64,000 nt of DNA from Paramesorhizobium sp049065735 (lineage in GTDB: Bacteria; Pseudomonadota; Alphaproteobacteria; Rhizobiales; Rhizobiaceae), in contig NZ_JBAKHD010000009.1 of NCBI RefSeq assembly GCF_049065735.1, positions 62,001-126,000 on the forward strand, read 5' to 3'. The notes under the pieces were generated by a model. That model was given only the letters and a program-made list of their open reading frames with translations, did no database searches and was not told the DNA's origin. Numbering within the stretch: position 1 is the stretch's first letter; each line of letters begins with the position of its first letter. This document shows, one piece after another, positions 25,147-33,120 of this stretch. The position numbers and the translations under genes were made by a program.

Positions 25147-26222
25147 GCGCGTCCGCCGCTTTTCCCGCTGAATTCGCCGAGTGGATCGTAAAGGCCGCGG
25201 ACGGATTGGACCGCGGCACGGAGCCTGCCGAAAGCATTCTCCCGAACCTTGCCGCTGCCGGTTTCCCGGCGGCGGGCGTGCCGGTCTCTTCTGGAGGAAG
25301 CGGGGGCGATATCGTCGAGGGCGTGCTCGCGGTCGCAGCGGTGGCCGAGGAGTCGCTTGCCGCTGCCTTCGTGTTGTGGGGGCATCGCACCTATATCGAA
25401 TACCTTCTGCAGAGCCCGAACCGCGAGCTTGCGGAAGCTTATCTGCCGGCCCTTCTGGCAGGGCGGGTTGCCGGGGCGACGGGCTTGTCCAACGCGATGA
25501 AGTTTCTTGCCGGGCTGGAGCCGCTGCAAATCCTGGCGCGGGCGGAGGGGGGTGCCTTGGTGCTCGATGGCAAGCTGCCATGGGTCACCAACCTGCGCCC
25601 GGCGGGATTCCACGTCGCCGCCGCGGTGGATAGGGCCGATGGTAAGCCCGCCTTCATCGTCTCGCTTGCCCATGACGATGATGGGCTGAGCCGCTCCTCC
25701 GACCTTGACCTGATGGGCATGCGCTCGTCCGACACGGCGGCCATCACGCTTACGGGTGTGCGGGTCGGGCGCAACCGGATCCTTGCTGAAAACGCCGCGG
25801 AATGGCTGCCGCAGGTGCGCCCGGCCTTTGTCGGGCTGCAATGCGGCATGTCCATCGGGCTTGCGCGCCGCTCCCTTGCGGAAGCTGCAAACGTGGCCGG
25901 TTCGGGGCGTGGCGTGCTGGGCGAGCCGATCACCGATCTGCGCCGCCGTCTCGAACGCGCGCAGGCGCGCCTTGTCAGCGGGCTTCGCTCGCGCGAATTC
26001 GAGGCTGACGCGCCATCTCTGTTCGAGCTGCGTATAAGGCTCGCCGAGATCGTTGCCGAGGCGGTGACGCTGGAACTGCAGGCAGCCGGCGGCCGCGCCT
26101 ATCTCGCCGAGCCGGGCAGGGATTTCGCGCGACGCTGGCGCGAGGCTGCATTCATCCCGCTCATTACGCCGAGCCTCGTTCAGCTCAAGACGGCGCTTCA
26201 ACAGCAGCGGCAGGCGGCATGA
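25143..26222 (+). CDS. Acyl-CoA dehydrogenase-like flavoprotein
   Basis: The 359-residue protein has acyl-CoA dehydrogenase-type architecture: a helical N-terminal part, a middle part with WVTNLRPAGFHVAAAV, and a helical C-terminal part. It is alanine-rich. Members of this superfamily next to sulfonate-type ABC importers, such as SfnB/DszC/SsuD-like monooxygenase partners, act on sulfur or nitrogen compounds rather than acyl-CoA. It overlaps both neighbours by ATGA. Confidence 0.7.
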   Translation: MSASAAFPAEFAEWIVKAADGLDRGTEPAESILPNLAAAGFPAAGVPVSSGGSGGDIVEGVLAVAAVAEESLAAAFVLWGHRTYIEYLLQSPNRELAEAYLPALLAGRVAGATGLSNAMKFLAGLEPLQILARAEGGALVLDGKLPWVTNLRPAGFHVAAAVDRADGKPAFIVSLAHDDDGLSRSSDLDLMGMRSSDTAAITLTGVRVGRNRILAENAAEWLPQVRPAFVGLQCGMSIGLARRSLAEAANVAGSGRGVLGEPITDLRRRLERAQARLVSGLRSREFEADAPSLFELRIRLAEIVAEAVTLELQAAGGRAYLAEPGRDFARRWREAAFIPLITPSLVQLKTALQQQRQAA

Positions 26223-26998
26223 GCGCGACCGGCACCATTCCGGCGCTGAGCGCCCGCCAGATCGCGCTGCGCTATCCCGGCGCGGAGCGGTGTGTCCTTG
26301 CCGATTTCAGCCTCGACCTTGCCCCCGGTGAAGTCGTCACCATTCTGGGGCCGAGCGGCGTCGGCAAGTCCAGCCTGCTGCGCGTTCTGGCGGGTCTTCA
26401 AAAGCCCACCGCCGGGCAGGTCGAAACGGCGGGGCGGCTCATTTCCGGCGTCGATCCCCGGCTGGCGCTGGCTTTCCAGCACCCCGCCCTGCTGCCATGG
26501 CTCGATCTGGAGCAGAATGTCGGCTTCGGGCTTGATTTCAAGCATCAACCCAAGCTTGCCCGTGAGGAGCGCAAGGCGCGCGTCGATGCGGCGATTGCCG
26601 AGGTCGGGCTGAACCATGCGCGGCATCTGCGTCCTGCAGCATTGTCGGGCGGCATGGCGCAGCGCGCCGCACTGGCGCGCTGTCTGGCGCGCAAGCCGCA
26701 GGTCCTGCTTCTGGACGAGCCCTTCGGCGCGCTCGATGAAGTGACGCGCTCCGAAATGCAGCGGCTGCTGGTAAAGGTCGTCGGCGATTATGGCACCGCC
26801 GCGGTGCTCGTCACCCACGACATCGATGAAGCCTTGCTGGTCTCGGACCGGATCTTGCTGCTCGGCGGTGCGCCGGCCGCGCAGATCGGCGAGTGGACGA
26901 TAGATTTGCCGCGTCCACGCGACGATTTCGTCTCCGAACTCGGCCATATCCGCATCGGCATCCTCAGCACGCTTCGCAGTGCGGTTCGCCGCCACTAG
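26219..26998 (+). CDS. ABC transporter ATP-binding protein, SsuB/TauB/NrtD type
   Basis: The 259-residue ATPase has Walker A (GPSGVGKSS), signature LSGGMAQRAALAR, Walker B (VLLLDEPFGALDE) and the H-loop VTHDIDEA, typical of the nitrate/sulfonate/taurine group. It powers the importer whose binding protein and permease follow. A REP-like palindrome separates it from the next gene. Confidence 0.88.
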   Translation: MSATGTIPALSARQIALRYPGAERCVLADFSLDLAPGEVVTILGPSGVGKSSLLRVLAGLQKPTAGQVETAGRLISGVDPRLALAFQHPALLPWLDLEQNVGFGLDFKHQPKLAREERKARVDAAIAEVGLNHARHLRPAALSGGMAQRAALARCLARKPQVLLLDEPFGALDEVTRSEMQRLLVKVVGDYGTAAVLVTHDIDEALLVSDRILLLGGAPAAQIGEWTIDLPRPRDDFVSELGHIRIGILSTLRSAVRRH

Positions 26999-27032
26999 AG
27001 CAGGAACGCCGCTTTAAGCCACCGTTTTTTCG

Positions 27033-27074
27033 GCATGATCTTACTCGGAAACCGGCAATCATTCCGGATCATGC
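27033..27074. repeat. REP-like palindrome inside the operon
   Basis: GCATGATC (27033-27040) pairs with GATCATGC (27067-27074), and CGGAA (27046-27050) with TTCCG (27062-27066), forming a nested hairpin in the 92-bp gap between ATPase and binding-protein genes. Palindromes with CGGCATGATC and GATCATGCTCT ends are common between genes in rhizobial genomes. Confidence 0.6.
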
Positions 27075-27090
27075 TCTGACAGGAGTTCTC

Positions 27091-28284
27091 ATGCCAACCG
27101 AAGATTTTCTGTTTTCCCGCCGCGACATCGTCAAGCTGTCGGCCCTTCTGACCGTTTCGGGCGCATTGCCCTTACTCAATGCGCGCAAGGTGCAGGCGCG
27201 CTCTGCGGACGAGCCGGTGCGGATCGGATATCTGCCGATCACCGACGCCACGCCGCTATTGGTCGCCCATGGCAAGGGCTTCTTCGAAGCCGAGGGACTG
27301 GCGGTCGAAAAGCCGGTGCTTTTCCGCGGCTGGTCGCAGATCGTGGAAGCCTTCCTTGCCGGTCAGGTGAATGTGGTGCATCTCCTGTCGCCGATCACTG
27401 TCTGGGCGCGTTACGGCAGCCAGACGCCGGCCAAAATCGTTGCCTGGAACCACACTAGCGGGTCCGGCGTCAGCGTGGCGCATGACATCAACTCGGTCGC
27501 GGAACTCGGCGGCAAGACCGTCGCCATCCCCTTCTGGTATTCGATTCACAACGTCGTGCTGCAAAAGCTGCTGCGGGAGAACGGATTGAAAGCGGTGACG
27601 CGCGCATCCGGGACGGTCGCGGCCGACGAAGTCAACCTTGTCATCATGGCGCCCTCGGATATGGTGCCCGCCCTCGCTTCCGGCGAGATTGCCGGCTATA
27701 TCGTCGCCGAGCCCTTCAATGCTGCCGCGGAAGCGAACGATATCGGCAAGATCCTGCGCTTTACCGGCGACGTGTGGAAGGACCATGCCTGCTGCGTCGT
27801 GTTCATGCACGAGCAGGATCTCACGGAGCGGCCCGAATGGTCGCAGAAGGTGGTCAATGCGATGGTCAAGGCGCAGCTGTGGACGCGCGGCAACCGTGCG
27901 GAGACCGCTCACCTTCTTTCATCCGCGCATGAGCAGAAATATACGCCGCACAGCATCGATATCCTGAAGCGCGTGCTGGCGCCGGACGAGGGCGCCGCTG
28001 AGGCCTATGTCGCGTCAGGCGCGATCCGGCATCCCGAATGGCGCGACCGGCGCATCGACTTCCAGCCCTATCCGTTCCCGACCTATACGGAAGAGCTGGT
28101 GAAGCTGCTCAAGGAAACGCATGTCGAAGGCGACCGCGCCTTTCTCGATGCGCTCGATCCGGCATATGCGGCGCGGGATCTGGTGGATGACCGCTTCGTC
28201 CGGAAGGCGGTCACGGAGGCCGGCGGGTTGCAGGCTTTCGGGCTCGACGGGTCCTTCACCCGCTTGGAGGTTATCGAGGCGTGA
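27091..28284 (+). CDS. ABC transporter substrate-binding protein, SsuA/NrtA type, Tat-targeted
   Basis: The 397-residue protein begins with a probable Tat signal (FSRRDIVKLSALL) and has the NMT1/SsuA-like fold (RIGYLPITDATPLLVAHGKGFFEAEGL). ATG 27091 follows AGGAG; the frame extends upstream into the ATPase gene without coding character. The Tat signal suggests that the protein folds in the cytoplasm, perhaps with a cofactor. It overlaps the permease gene by ATGA. The ligand is unknown. Confidence 0.83.
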   Translation: MPTEDFLFSRRDIVKLSALLTVSGALPLLNARKVQARSADEPVRIGYLPITDATPLLVAHGKGFFEAEGLAVEKPVLFRGWSQIVEAFLAGQVNVVHLLSPITVWARYGSQTPAKIVAWNHTSGSGVSVAHDINSVAELGGKTVAIPFWYSIHNVVLQKLLRENGLKAVTRASGTVAADEVNLVIMAPSDMVPALASGEIAGYIVAEPFNAAAEANDIGKILRFTGDVWKDHACCVVFMHEQDLTERPEWSQKVVNAMVKAQLWTRGNRAETAHLLSSAHEQKYTPHSIDILKRVLAPDEGAAEAYVASGAIRHPEWRDRRIDFQPYPFPTYTEELVKLLKETHVEGDRAFLDALDPAYAARDLVDDRFVRKAVTEAGGLQAFGLDGSFTRLEVIEA

Positions 28285-29120
28285 GCGCAATCGCAGAGAA
28301 GAGCAGCCCAGCCAGCCTTGGCCATGGGGAAGGGGAGACGAAACGGCCTTTGACCCTGTCAGGGCGCCGCGCGCTGCATGTGACGCTTGGCTTCTCCGGC
28401 CTCATCCTGTTGCTTGCGCTGTGGTGGCTCGGCACCGATGTGCTGGCGGGGGAGCGCAGTTTCGCGCGCCGCTTCTCGCCGGCATCTGCGTTGCCGGCAT
28501 TGTTCGATCTCGCCGCCGGGCCGGATCTTTGGCACCATATCTTCGTCAGCCTGCGGCGTATCCTCGTCGGCCTCGGCATCGCGCTGGTGGTTGGCGTTCC
28601 CGTAGGCCTGCTGGTGGGCGTCTCGAAGCTGGCGGAAGCCGCAACCACGCCCGCCTTCCAGTTCCTGCGCATGATCTCGCCTTTGTCCTGGATGCCCATC
28701 GCGGTGATGGTGTTCGGGGTGGGTGACGCGCCGATCTATTTCCTGCTCGGCTTTGCCGCCCTCTGGCCGATCCTGCTCAATACCGTGGCGGGCGTGCGCC
28801 AGCTCGACCCTCACCTGCTTCTGCTCGCGCGCAGCCTTGCGGCTACCCGCTGGGAGACGCTTTGCCGCGTCATTGTGCCGGGCGTGCTCGGGCATGTGCT
28901 GACGGGCCTGCGCCTTGCCATTGGCATCACCTGGATCGTGCTGGTGCCGTGCGAGATGCTGGGCGTTCAGGCGGGGCTCGGTTATTTCATCCTCGATACG
29001 CGCGACCGCCTTGCCTATCCGCAGCTCATGGCGACCGTCATCGTCATCGGCATCATCGGTTATGCGCTCGACTGGGCCGCGCGGTCCCTTGCACGACGGT
29101 TTGTTCCGGCTGGCGGCTGA
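28281..29120 (+). CDS. ABC transporter permease, SsuC/NrtB type
   Basis: The 279-residue membrane protein has about six segments and the EAA-type loop (LLARSLAATRWETLCRVIVPGV). It completes the importer and is the last gene of the operon. It converges on the GT39 gene 60 bp away. Confidence 0.87.
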   Translation: MSAIAEKSSPASLGHGEGETKRPLTLSGRRALHVTLGFSGLILLLALWWLGTDVLAGERSFARRFSPASALPALFDLAAGPDLWHHIFVSLRRILVGLGIALVVGVPVGLLVGVSKLAEAATTPAFQFLRMISPLSWMPIAVMVFGVGDAPIYFLLGFAALWPILLNTVAGVRQLDPHLLLLARSLAATRWETLCRVIVPGVLGHVLTGLRLAIGITWIVLVPCEMLGVQAGLGYFILDTRDRLAYPQLMATVIVIGIIGYALDWAARSLARRFVPAGG

Positions 29121-29181
29121 GCCTTCTTATCCGGAACGAAAATCGGCGAATGGTACCAGCCCCCTGAAGGATGGGCCAGCC

Positions 29182-30810
29182 CTACCGGGTCATGATTGCC
29201 AGGTAACGGCCACGCCAGCGCAGGAAGCGTGTCTGCAGCCCGTAGACTGCCGCCTTGGACTCGACGGCATCATCCAGCACCACGCCTTCAGGATGAGCCT
29301 TCAGCCACGCGGGAGCCTGCCGGGCACTATCAAGGATATCGACGGGTGCCGTGCGGGCGGCGGCAAAGCCGATTTCGCCATTATATTCGCCAACCCATGC
29401 CACCGGACGCTCGCGCAGGTCCGGCACCGCCGCGACGATGCGCGATGGGTCGTTCAACTGCCAGACTGGGGACAGACTCATCTGTGCGAACAGCAAGGCG
29501 ACGAGCGCCATGGCGGACCCCGCCGCAAGCCGCCGGGGATCGCGCGTCCGCATGAGGCGCCAGCAGAGAAATCCGCATAGAAACAGACCAAGCGGCGGAA
29601 GGATTGCCGTTGCCGTATCGACGCCCAGTATAGCGCGAGCCTCTGCCGGGAACAGCGCCCCGGCGAGGAAGAGGATGCCACCCGCGCCCATGAGAATAGC
29701 GCCTGCCGCCAAGGGAGCCTTCAATGCATCCTTGCCCTCTGCCGCCGCGCTCTCGACGAGGCCCGCGAGGGCCAGCGCAGCGCCCGGCAGCGAGGGCAGC
29801 AGGTAATAAGCCTGCTTGCCTGCGGAGAGCGAATGCAGGACGAGGGCGGAGACGAACCACACCAGTCCGAGCCGGACGCTTTCCGCCTTCAATGCCCGCT
29901 GCCATACGCGGCGTGACCAGGTGGCGCCGCTGAATGTCCAGGGCAGCAGCAGGGCGGGCAGCAGCGCGAAGAAGAACCAGATCGGACGCGGATGGCCGAA
30001 TTTGCCCTCCACCCGCCCGAACGTCTGGGTCCAGACCAACTGCCAGCCAGTCGATTTGCTCATTTCGACGAGGGAAGGCACGATCCATAAGGCATTGATC
30101 GCCGCGCCGGCTGCAATGGCTGCGGTCGCCAGCAGCGTCCATTTCTTGCGCGAAACCGGCAATTCATGTGCCGCCCAGAAAGGCGCAAGCAGGGCAACCG
30201 GTACGGTGTGCAGGAGAATGACGGGCCCCTTGCTGGCAAAGCCGAGCGAGACCCCGAGGATGAGCAGCAGCAATCCGGCGCGCATCCGTCCATGTGCTGC
30301 GGTGACCGTGCCGATGGTCGCGATAACAGCGCCGCAGGTCAGCATGGTGTCGAACATGAAGGCCTGACCGAAAATCGCGAACATCGGCAGGCCCGCGAGA
30401 ATCCAGTGCGGCTGGCCGACGGAAAGCGCGGTCTCGCCGTCCTCGCCGGCAAGAAGGCTCGCCAGCACCCGCAAGAGCAGGACGGCGGCAGCGCCGAAGA
30501 TGACCGGCACCAGCCGTGCCAGGAACTGGTTGGGGCCCGTGACGTCCCAGATTTCCTCCACCATGGCAAAGAGCAGCGGCGTCTTATGGGTATAGGGAAG
30601 GCCGTTGAGCGTAAGGAGCAGATGGTGGTCGTTGACATAGGCTTCCCAGGCGACGGTGAGATAGCGCGTTTCATCGATGGCCAATGGCGGACGCACCCAC
30701 AGCGCGGCGCCCGCGACGAGCAGGAAAACCAACGCCGAAAGCCCCGACGCCCATGACAGGCTCCGTACGCGATCGAAAGCCAAGCGCGAAGATGAGGATG
30801 GGGAAACCAT
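29182..30810 (-). CDS. Membrane glycosyltransferase, GT39/ArnT-like
   Basis: The 542-residue protein has a large number of hydrophobic segments and the GT39/GT83 N-terminal features: an acidic DETRY after the first membrane segment and PYTHKTPLLF. Such enzymes transfer sugars from polyprenyl-phosphate donors to lipid A or other envelope acceptors on the periplasmic face. The C-terminal part is soluble. Donor and acceptor cannot be named. Confidence 0.78.
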   Translation of the reverse strand: MVSPSSSSRLAFDRVRSLSWASGLSALVFLLVAGAALWVRPPLAIDETRYLTVAWEAYVNDHHLLLTLNGLPYTHKTPLLFAMVEEIWDVTGPNQFLARLVPVIFGAAAVLLLRVLASLLAGEDGETALSVGQPHWILAGLPMFAIFGQAFMFDTMLTCGAVIATIGTVTAAHGRMRAGLLLLILGVSLGFASKGPVILLHTVPVALLAPFWAAHELPVSRKKWTLLATAAIAAGAAINALWIVPSLVEMSKSTGWQLVWTQTFGRVEGKFGHPRPIWFFFALLPALLLPWTFSGATWSRRVWQRALKAESVRLGLVWFVSALVLHSLSAGKQAYYLLPSLPGAALALAGLVESAAAEGKDALKAPLAAGAILMGAGGILFLAGALFPAEARAILGVDTATAILPPLGLFLCGFLCWRLMRTRDPRRLAAGSAMALVALLFAQMSLSPVWQLNDPSRIVAAVPDLRERPVAWVGEYNGEIGFAAARTAPVDILDSARQAPAWLKAHPEGVVLDDAVESKAAVYGLQTRFLRWRGRYLAIMTR

Positions 30811-31038
30811 GAATCGAACTCTGGAAATAAAACTTCGCCGGCGCGTCAGGCGCCATGGCGGGCGGGAGGATTAATATCGAGAAGAGGGCCGCCAAACCAA
30901 CTGACATCAATGTTCAGGCCGGTAAATTGTCTGCGACGACAGGACGGCTACATCAGGCGAAGTTTCGCCGGGGCTGAGGTGCCGTCCTCGACCCCGGTTG
31001 ATTGACAAACTGACCGGCTCGATCTTAGGTGGACACGC

Positions 31039-31575
31039 ATGGATCACACGGGCGAAATCCTCATTTTGACCGGGCCTCCCGGTTCCGGCAAGACGACCAC
31101 AGCGCAGGCCCTCGCCAGAGAGCCCGGATCGTCAAAGGTGCATCTCCATTCCGACGATTTCTGGCATTTCATCAAGAATGGCGCGATCGAGCCCTATCTG
31201 CCGGAAGCGCATGGCCAGAATAGCGTTGTTATCGGCGTGCTGGCCCAAGCCGCCGAAGGCTATGCCAAGGGCGGCTATTTTGTGATCGTGGACGGAATTA
31301 TCGGGCCGTGGTTCCTCGCTCCGTTCAGGCAAATCTCCGTGCCTGTTCACTATGTGGTTCTTCGCCCGCCCCTCGATGTGGCTATCCGGCGCTGCCAGGA
31401 GCGTGGCGGGGACACGTTGACTGATCCGGGCCCGATTTCGGAACTCCATAAGCAACTCTCATCCCTGGGGCCGCTTGAACACCATGCCCTGCCGGTAGAC
31501 GCGCATACGAGGGAAGAGGCGCTTGCGGCGGTCATCGAGGCTGTCCGAAGCGGAACCTATCGCCTGGCGGAATGA
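31039..31575 (+). CDS. Small P-loop kinase-like protein
   Basis: The 178-residue protein has a Walker A motif (GPPGSGKTTT) and the overall plan of small AAA_33 / zeta-toxin-like or chloramphenicol phosphotransferase-like kinases (HLHSDDFWHFI, VIVDGIIGPWF, PLDVAIRRCQERGGD). It would phosphorylate a small molecule. No antitoxin-like partner gene adjoins it. Its substrate is unknown. Confidence 0.65.
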   Translation: MDHTGEILILTGPPGSGKTTTAQALAREPGSSKVHLHSDDFWHFIKNGAIEPYLPEAHGQNSVVIGVLAQAAEGYAKGGYFVIVDGIIGPWFLAPFRQISVPVHYVVLRPPLDVAIRRCQERGGDTLTDPGPISELHKQLSSLGPLEHHALPVDAHTREEALAAVIEAVRSGTYRLAE

Positions 31576-31615
31576 GGAAAAGACCGGCGACCGGCAGGCG
31601 TGCCGTCACGCCAGC

Positions 31616-31647
31616 AAAAACGCCGGTCGCTTGCCGACCGGCGTTTT
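31616..31647. terminator. Bidirectional terminator
   Basis: AAAACGCCGGTCG pairs with CGACCGGCGTTTT around a short loop, with A- and T-runs at the two ends. It can serve both the kinase gene (plus) and the small Lys/His-rich gene (minus). Confidence 0.85.
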
Positions 31648-31663
31648 GAACATATCGAGGCGA

Positions 31664-31879
31664 TTAGTGCTTCTTGGCGGTCGCCACGACCTTCTTGTGT
31701 TTCTTGTGATGGGGGGTCTTTTTGGCTTTCTTGGCGTGATGCGCAGCGGCCTTGACCGGCTTCTTCGCGGTCGTCGTCGCCGCGACGCCGGCGGCTTCCG
31801 CATTGCTGGTCGCCACCAAGGGAGCGGAAACGGCGAGCGCCAGAGCCAGGCCGAGAGCGGTGAAAAGAGACTTTTTCAT
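31664..31879 (-). CDS. Small exported Lys/His-rich protein
   Basis: The 71-residue precursor has a signal peptide (cleavage near AEAA, residue 30) and a mature part of about 40 residues that is almost all Lys, His, Ala, Thr and Val, with PHHKKHKK. It has AAGGAAA before the ATG and its own terminator, so it is probably real. Possible roles are metal binding or contact with anionic envelope polymers; none is shown. Confidence 0.65.
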   Translation of the reverse strand: MKKSLFTALGLALALAVSAPLVATSNAEAAGVAATTTAKKPVKAAAHHAKKAKKTPHHKKHKKVVATAKKH

Positions 31880-31909
31880 TGACGTATTTCCTTTTGGTTG
31901 GGATGTCGG

Positions 31910-32236
31910 CTATTGATCGACCGGCTGCTCGCCGAGCAACTTCAGCGCCTCGGCAAAGGCCCTTATTCCCTGCGCCTGCTTTTTGCCTGCGCAGAACTTG
32001 ATTGCCTTCTTCTGCAGCGCTCTTGCTTCAGATGCCCTTGCTGTTCCGGTATGTCGTGCCAAGGCATGTTGAACCTGTTGCTGCAGCCTGTTGCACCTTT
32101 CCACCCGCGTGAGCAAAGGCCCCGCCGCTAGCCTTTCGGCCGGCATTGCAATGAATACCGCGCCTGCCAGTGCGATTGCCGAAGTGATCGAGGTCATTCG
32201 CATGAGTGCCATTCGAACCGAAACGTGCTGAGTCAA
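31910..32236 (-). CDS. Small exported protein of unknown function
   Basis: The 108-residue frame has a signal-like N terminus (TSITSAIALAGAVFIAMPAERLAAG) and a helical, Lys/Gln-rich mature part with two cysteines (ERCNRL, IKFCAG) that could pair. Starts at 32236, 32212, 32203 and 32197 are all possible; 32203 or 32197 would give the most compact signal peptide. It lies 30 bp upstream of the Lys/His-rich gene and could share its transcript. Confidence 0.5.
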   Translation of the reverse strand: MTQHVSVRMALMRMTSITSAIALAGAVFIAMPAERLAAGPLLTRVERCNRLQQQVQHALARHTGTARASEARALQKKAIKFCAGKKQAQGIRAFAEALKLLGEQPVDQ

Positions 32237-32383
32237 CCGGAATCAACGATGTTCTTATCGAACCCCGGCATATCGTCCGCTTTTCCCGTTCGTAGATTTT
32301 TGTTTCTGGATTGTTGCGACCGCAGAAAACGCATGATCGGCTTCTAGCCAGTCCGGCAGGAGCAATTTAATAAATCTGCATTC

Positions 32384-32407
32384 ATGCCATCCGGGAAACC
32401 AGCTTGA
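32384..32407 (+). other. Seven-codon leader frame overlapping the response regulator start
   Basis: ATGCCATCC begins a frame of seven codons whose TGA (32405-32407) overlaps the TTG start of the response regulator as TTGA. It could couple translation of the regulator to a leader peptide. No clear ribosome binding site precedes it, so it may be chance. Confidence 0.25.
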
Positions 32408-33120
32408 AGACCGATGCTCACATTTTGATAGTCGACGATGACCAGGATATCCGCACGCTTCTCCACGATTTTCTGAGGAAGCGCGGGTTGCGGGTGTCGG
32501 TCGCATCCGATGGCGAAGAGATGGAAGCCGTTCTGACGAGAATGCCCGTAGACCTTCTGATCCTTGACGTCATGCTTCCGGGCAGAAGCGGCATCGAGAT
32601 TTGCCGGGATATCCGCATGCGCTCCCGCGTTCCCATCATCATGCTCACCGCCATCAATGAGACGACGGACCGGGTGGTGGGGCTGGAAATGGGGGCGGAC
32701 GATTATGTTTCCAAGCCCTTCGAGCCGGCCGAGCTTTTGGCCCGCATCAGGGCCGTCCTGCGCCGGCTCGACGTTTCCGCTTCCGCCATGCGGATCGCGC
32801 CGCAGATATACCGTTTCGCCGGATGGACACTGGACTGCTCCCGGCGGCGGCTGGTTTCCCCTGACGATGTGCGGGTGGAACTGACCACCGCCGAGTTCAA
32901 CCTACTGGAAACGCTGGTCAAGAGCGCTCAGCGCGTCCTCAGCCGTGATCAGCTTCTCGAACTCGTCGGCAGCAACGCCGTATACGGTTATGACCGCAGC
33001 ATCGACATTCTGGTGAGCCGGTTGCGCCGCAAGATGGAGGACAATCCCAGAGCCCCGAAATTGATCCTGACGATCAGGGGCGGCGGTTATCAGTTCGTTC
33101 CCGACGTCGTCGCGCAATGA
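32404..33120 (+). CDS. OmpR-family response regulator
   Basis: The 238-residue protein has a receiver domain (acidic DDDQD at 11-15, phospho-acceptor Asp55 in ILDVMLPG, Lys104 in SKPF) and a C-terminal OmpR winged helix with ILTIRGGGYQF. No in-frame ATG lies near the start, so TTG 32404 is used. It overlaps the kinase gene by ATGA. Its targets are unknown; the dehydrogenase operon downstream is a candidate. Confidence 0.88.
   Translation: MKTDAHILIVDDDQDIRTLLHDFLRKRGLRVSVASDGEEMEAVLTRMPVDLLILDVMLPGRSGIEICRDIRMRSRVPIIMLTAINETTDRVVGLEMGADDYVSKPFEPAELLARIRAVLRRLDVSASAMRIAPQIYRFAGWTLDCSRRRLVSPDDVRVELTTAEFNLLETLVKSAQRVLSRDQLLELVGSNAVYGYDRSIDILVSRLRRKMEDNPRAPKLILTIRGGGYQFVPDVVAQ

Noticed and set aside
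31039..31575. Zeta-type toxin of a toxin-antitoxin pair
   Set aside because: The P-loop fold fits, but no antitoxin-like gene lies next to it and it has an ordinary kinase-like length.
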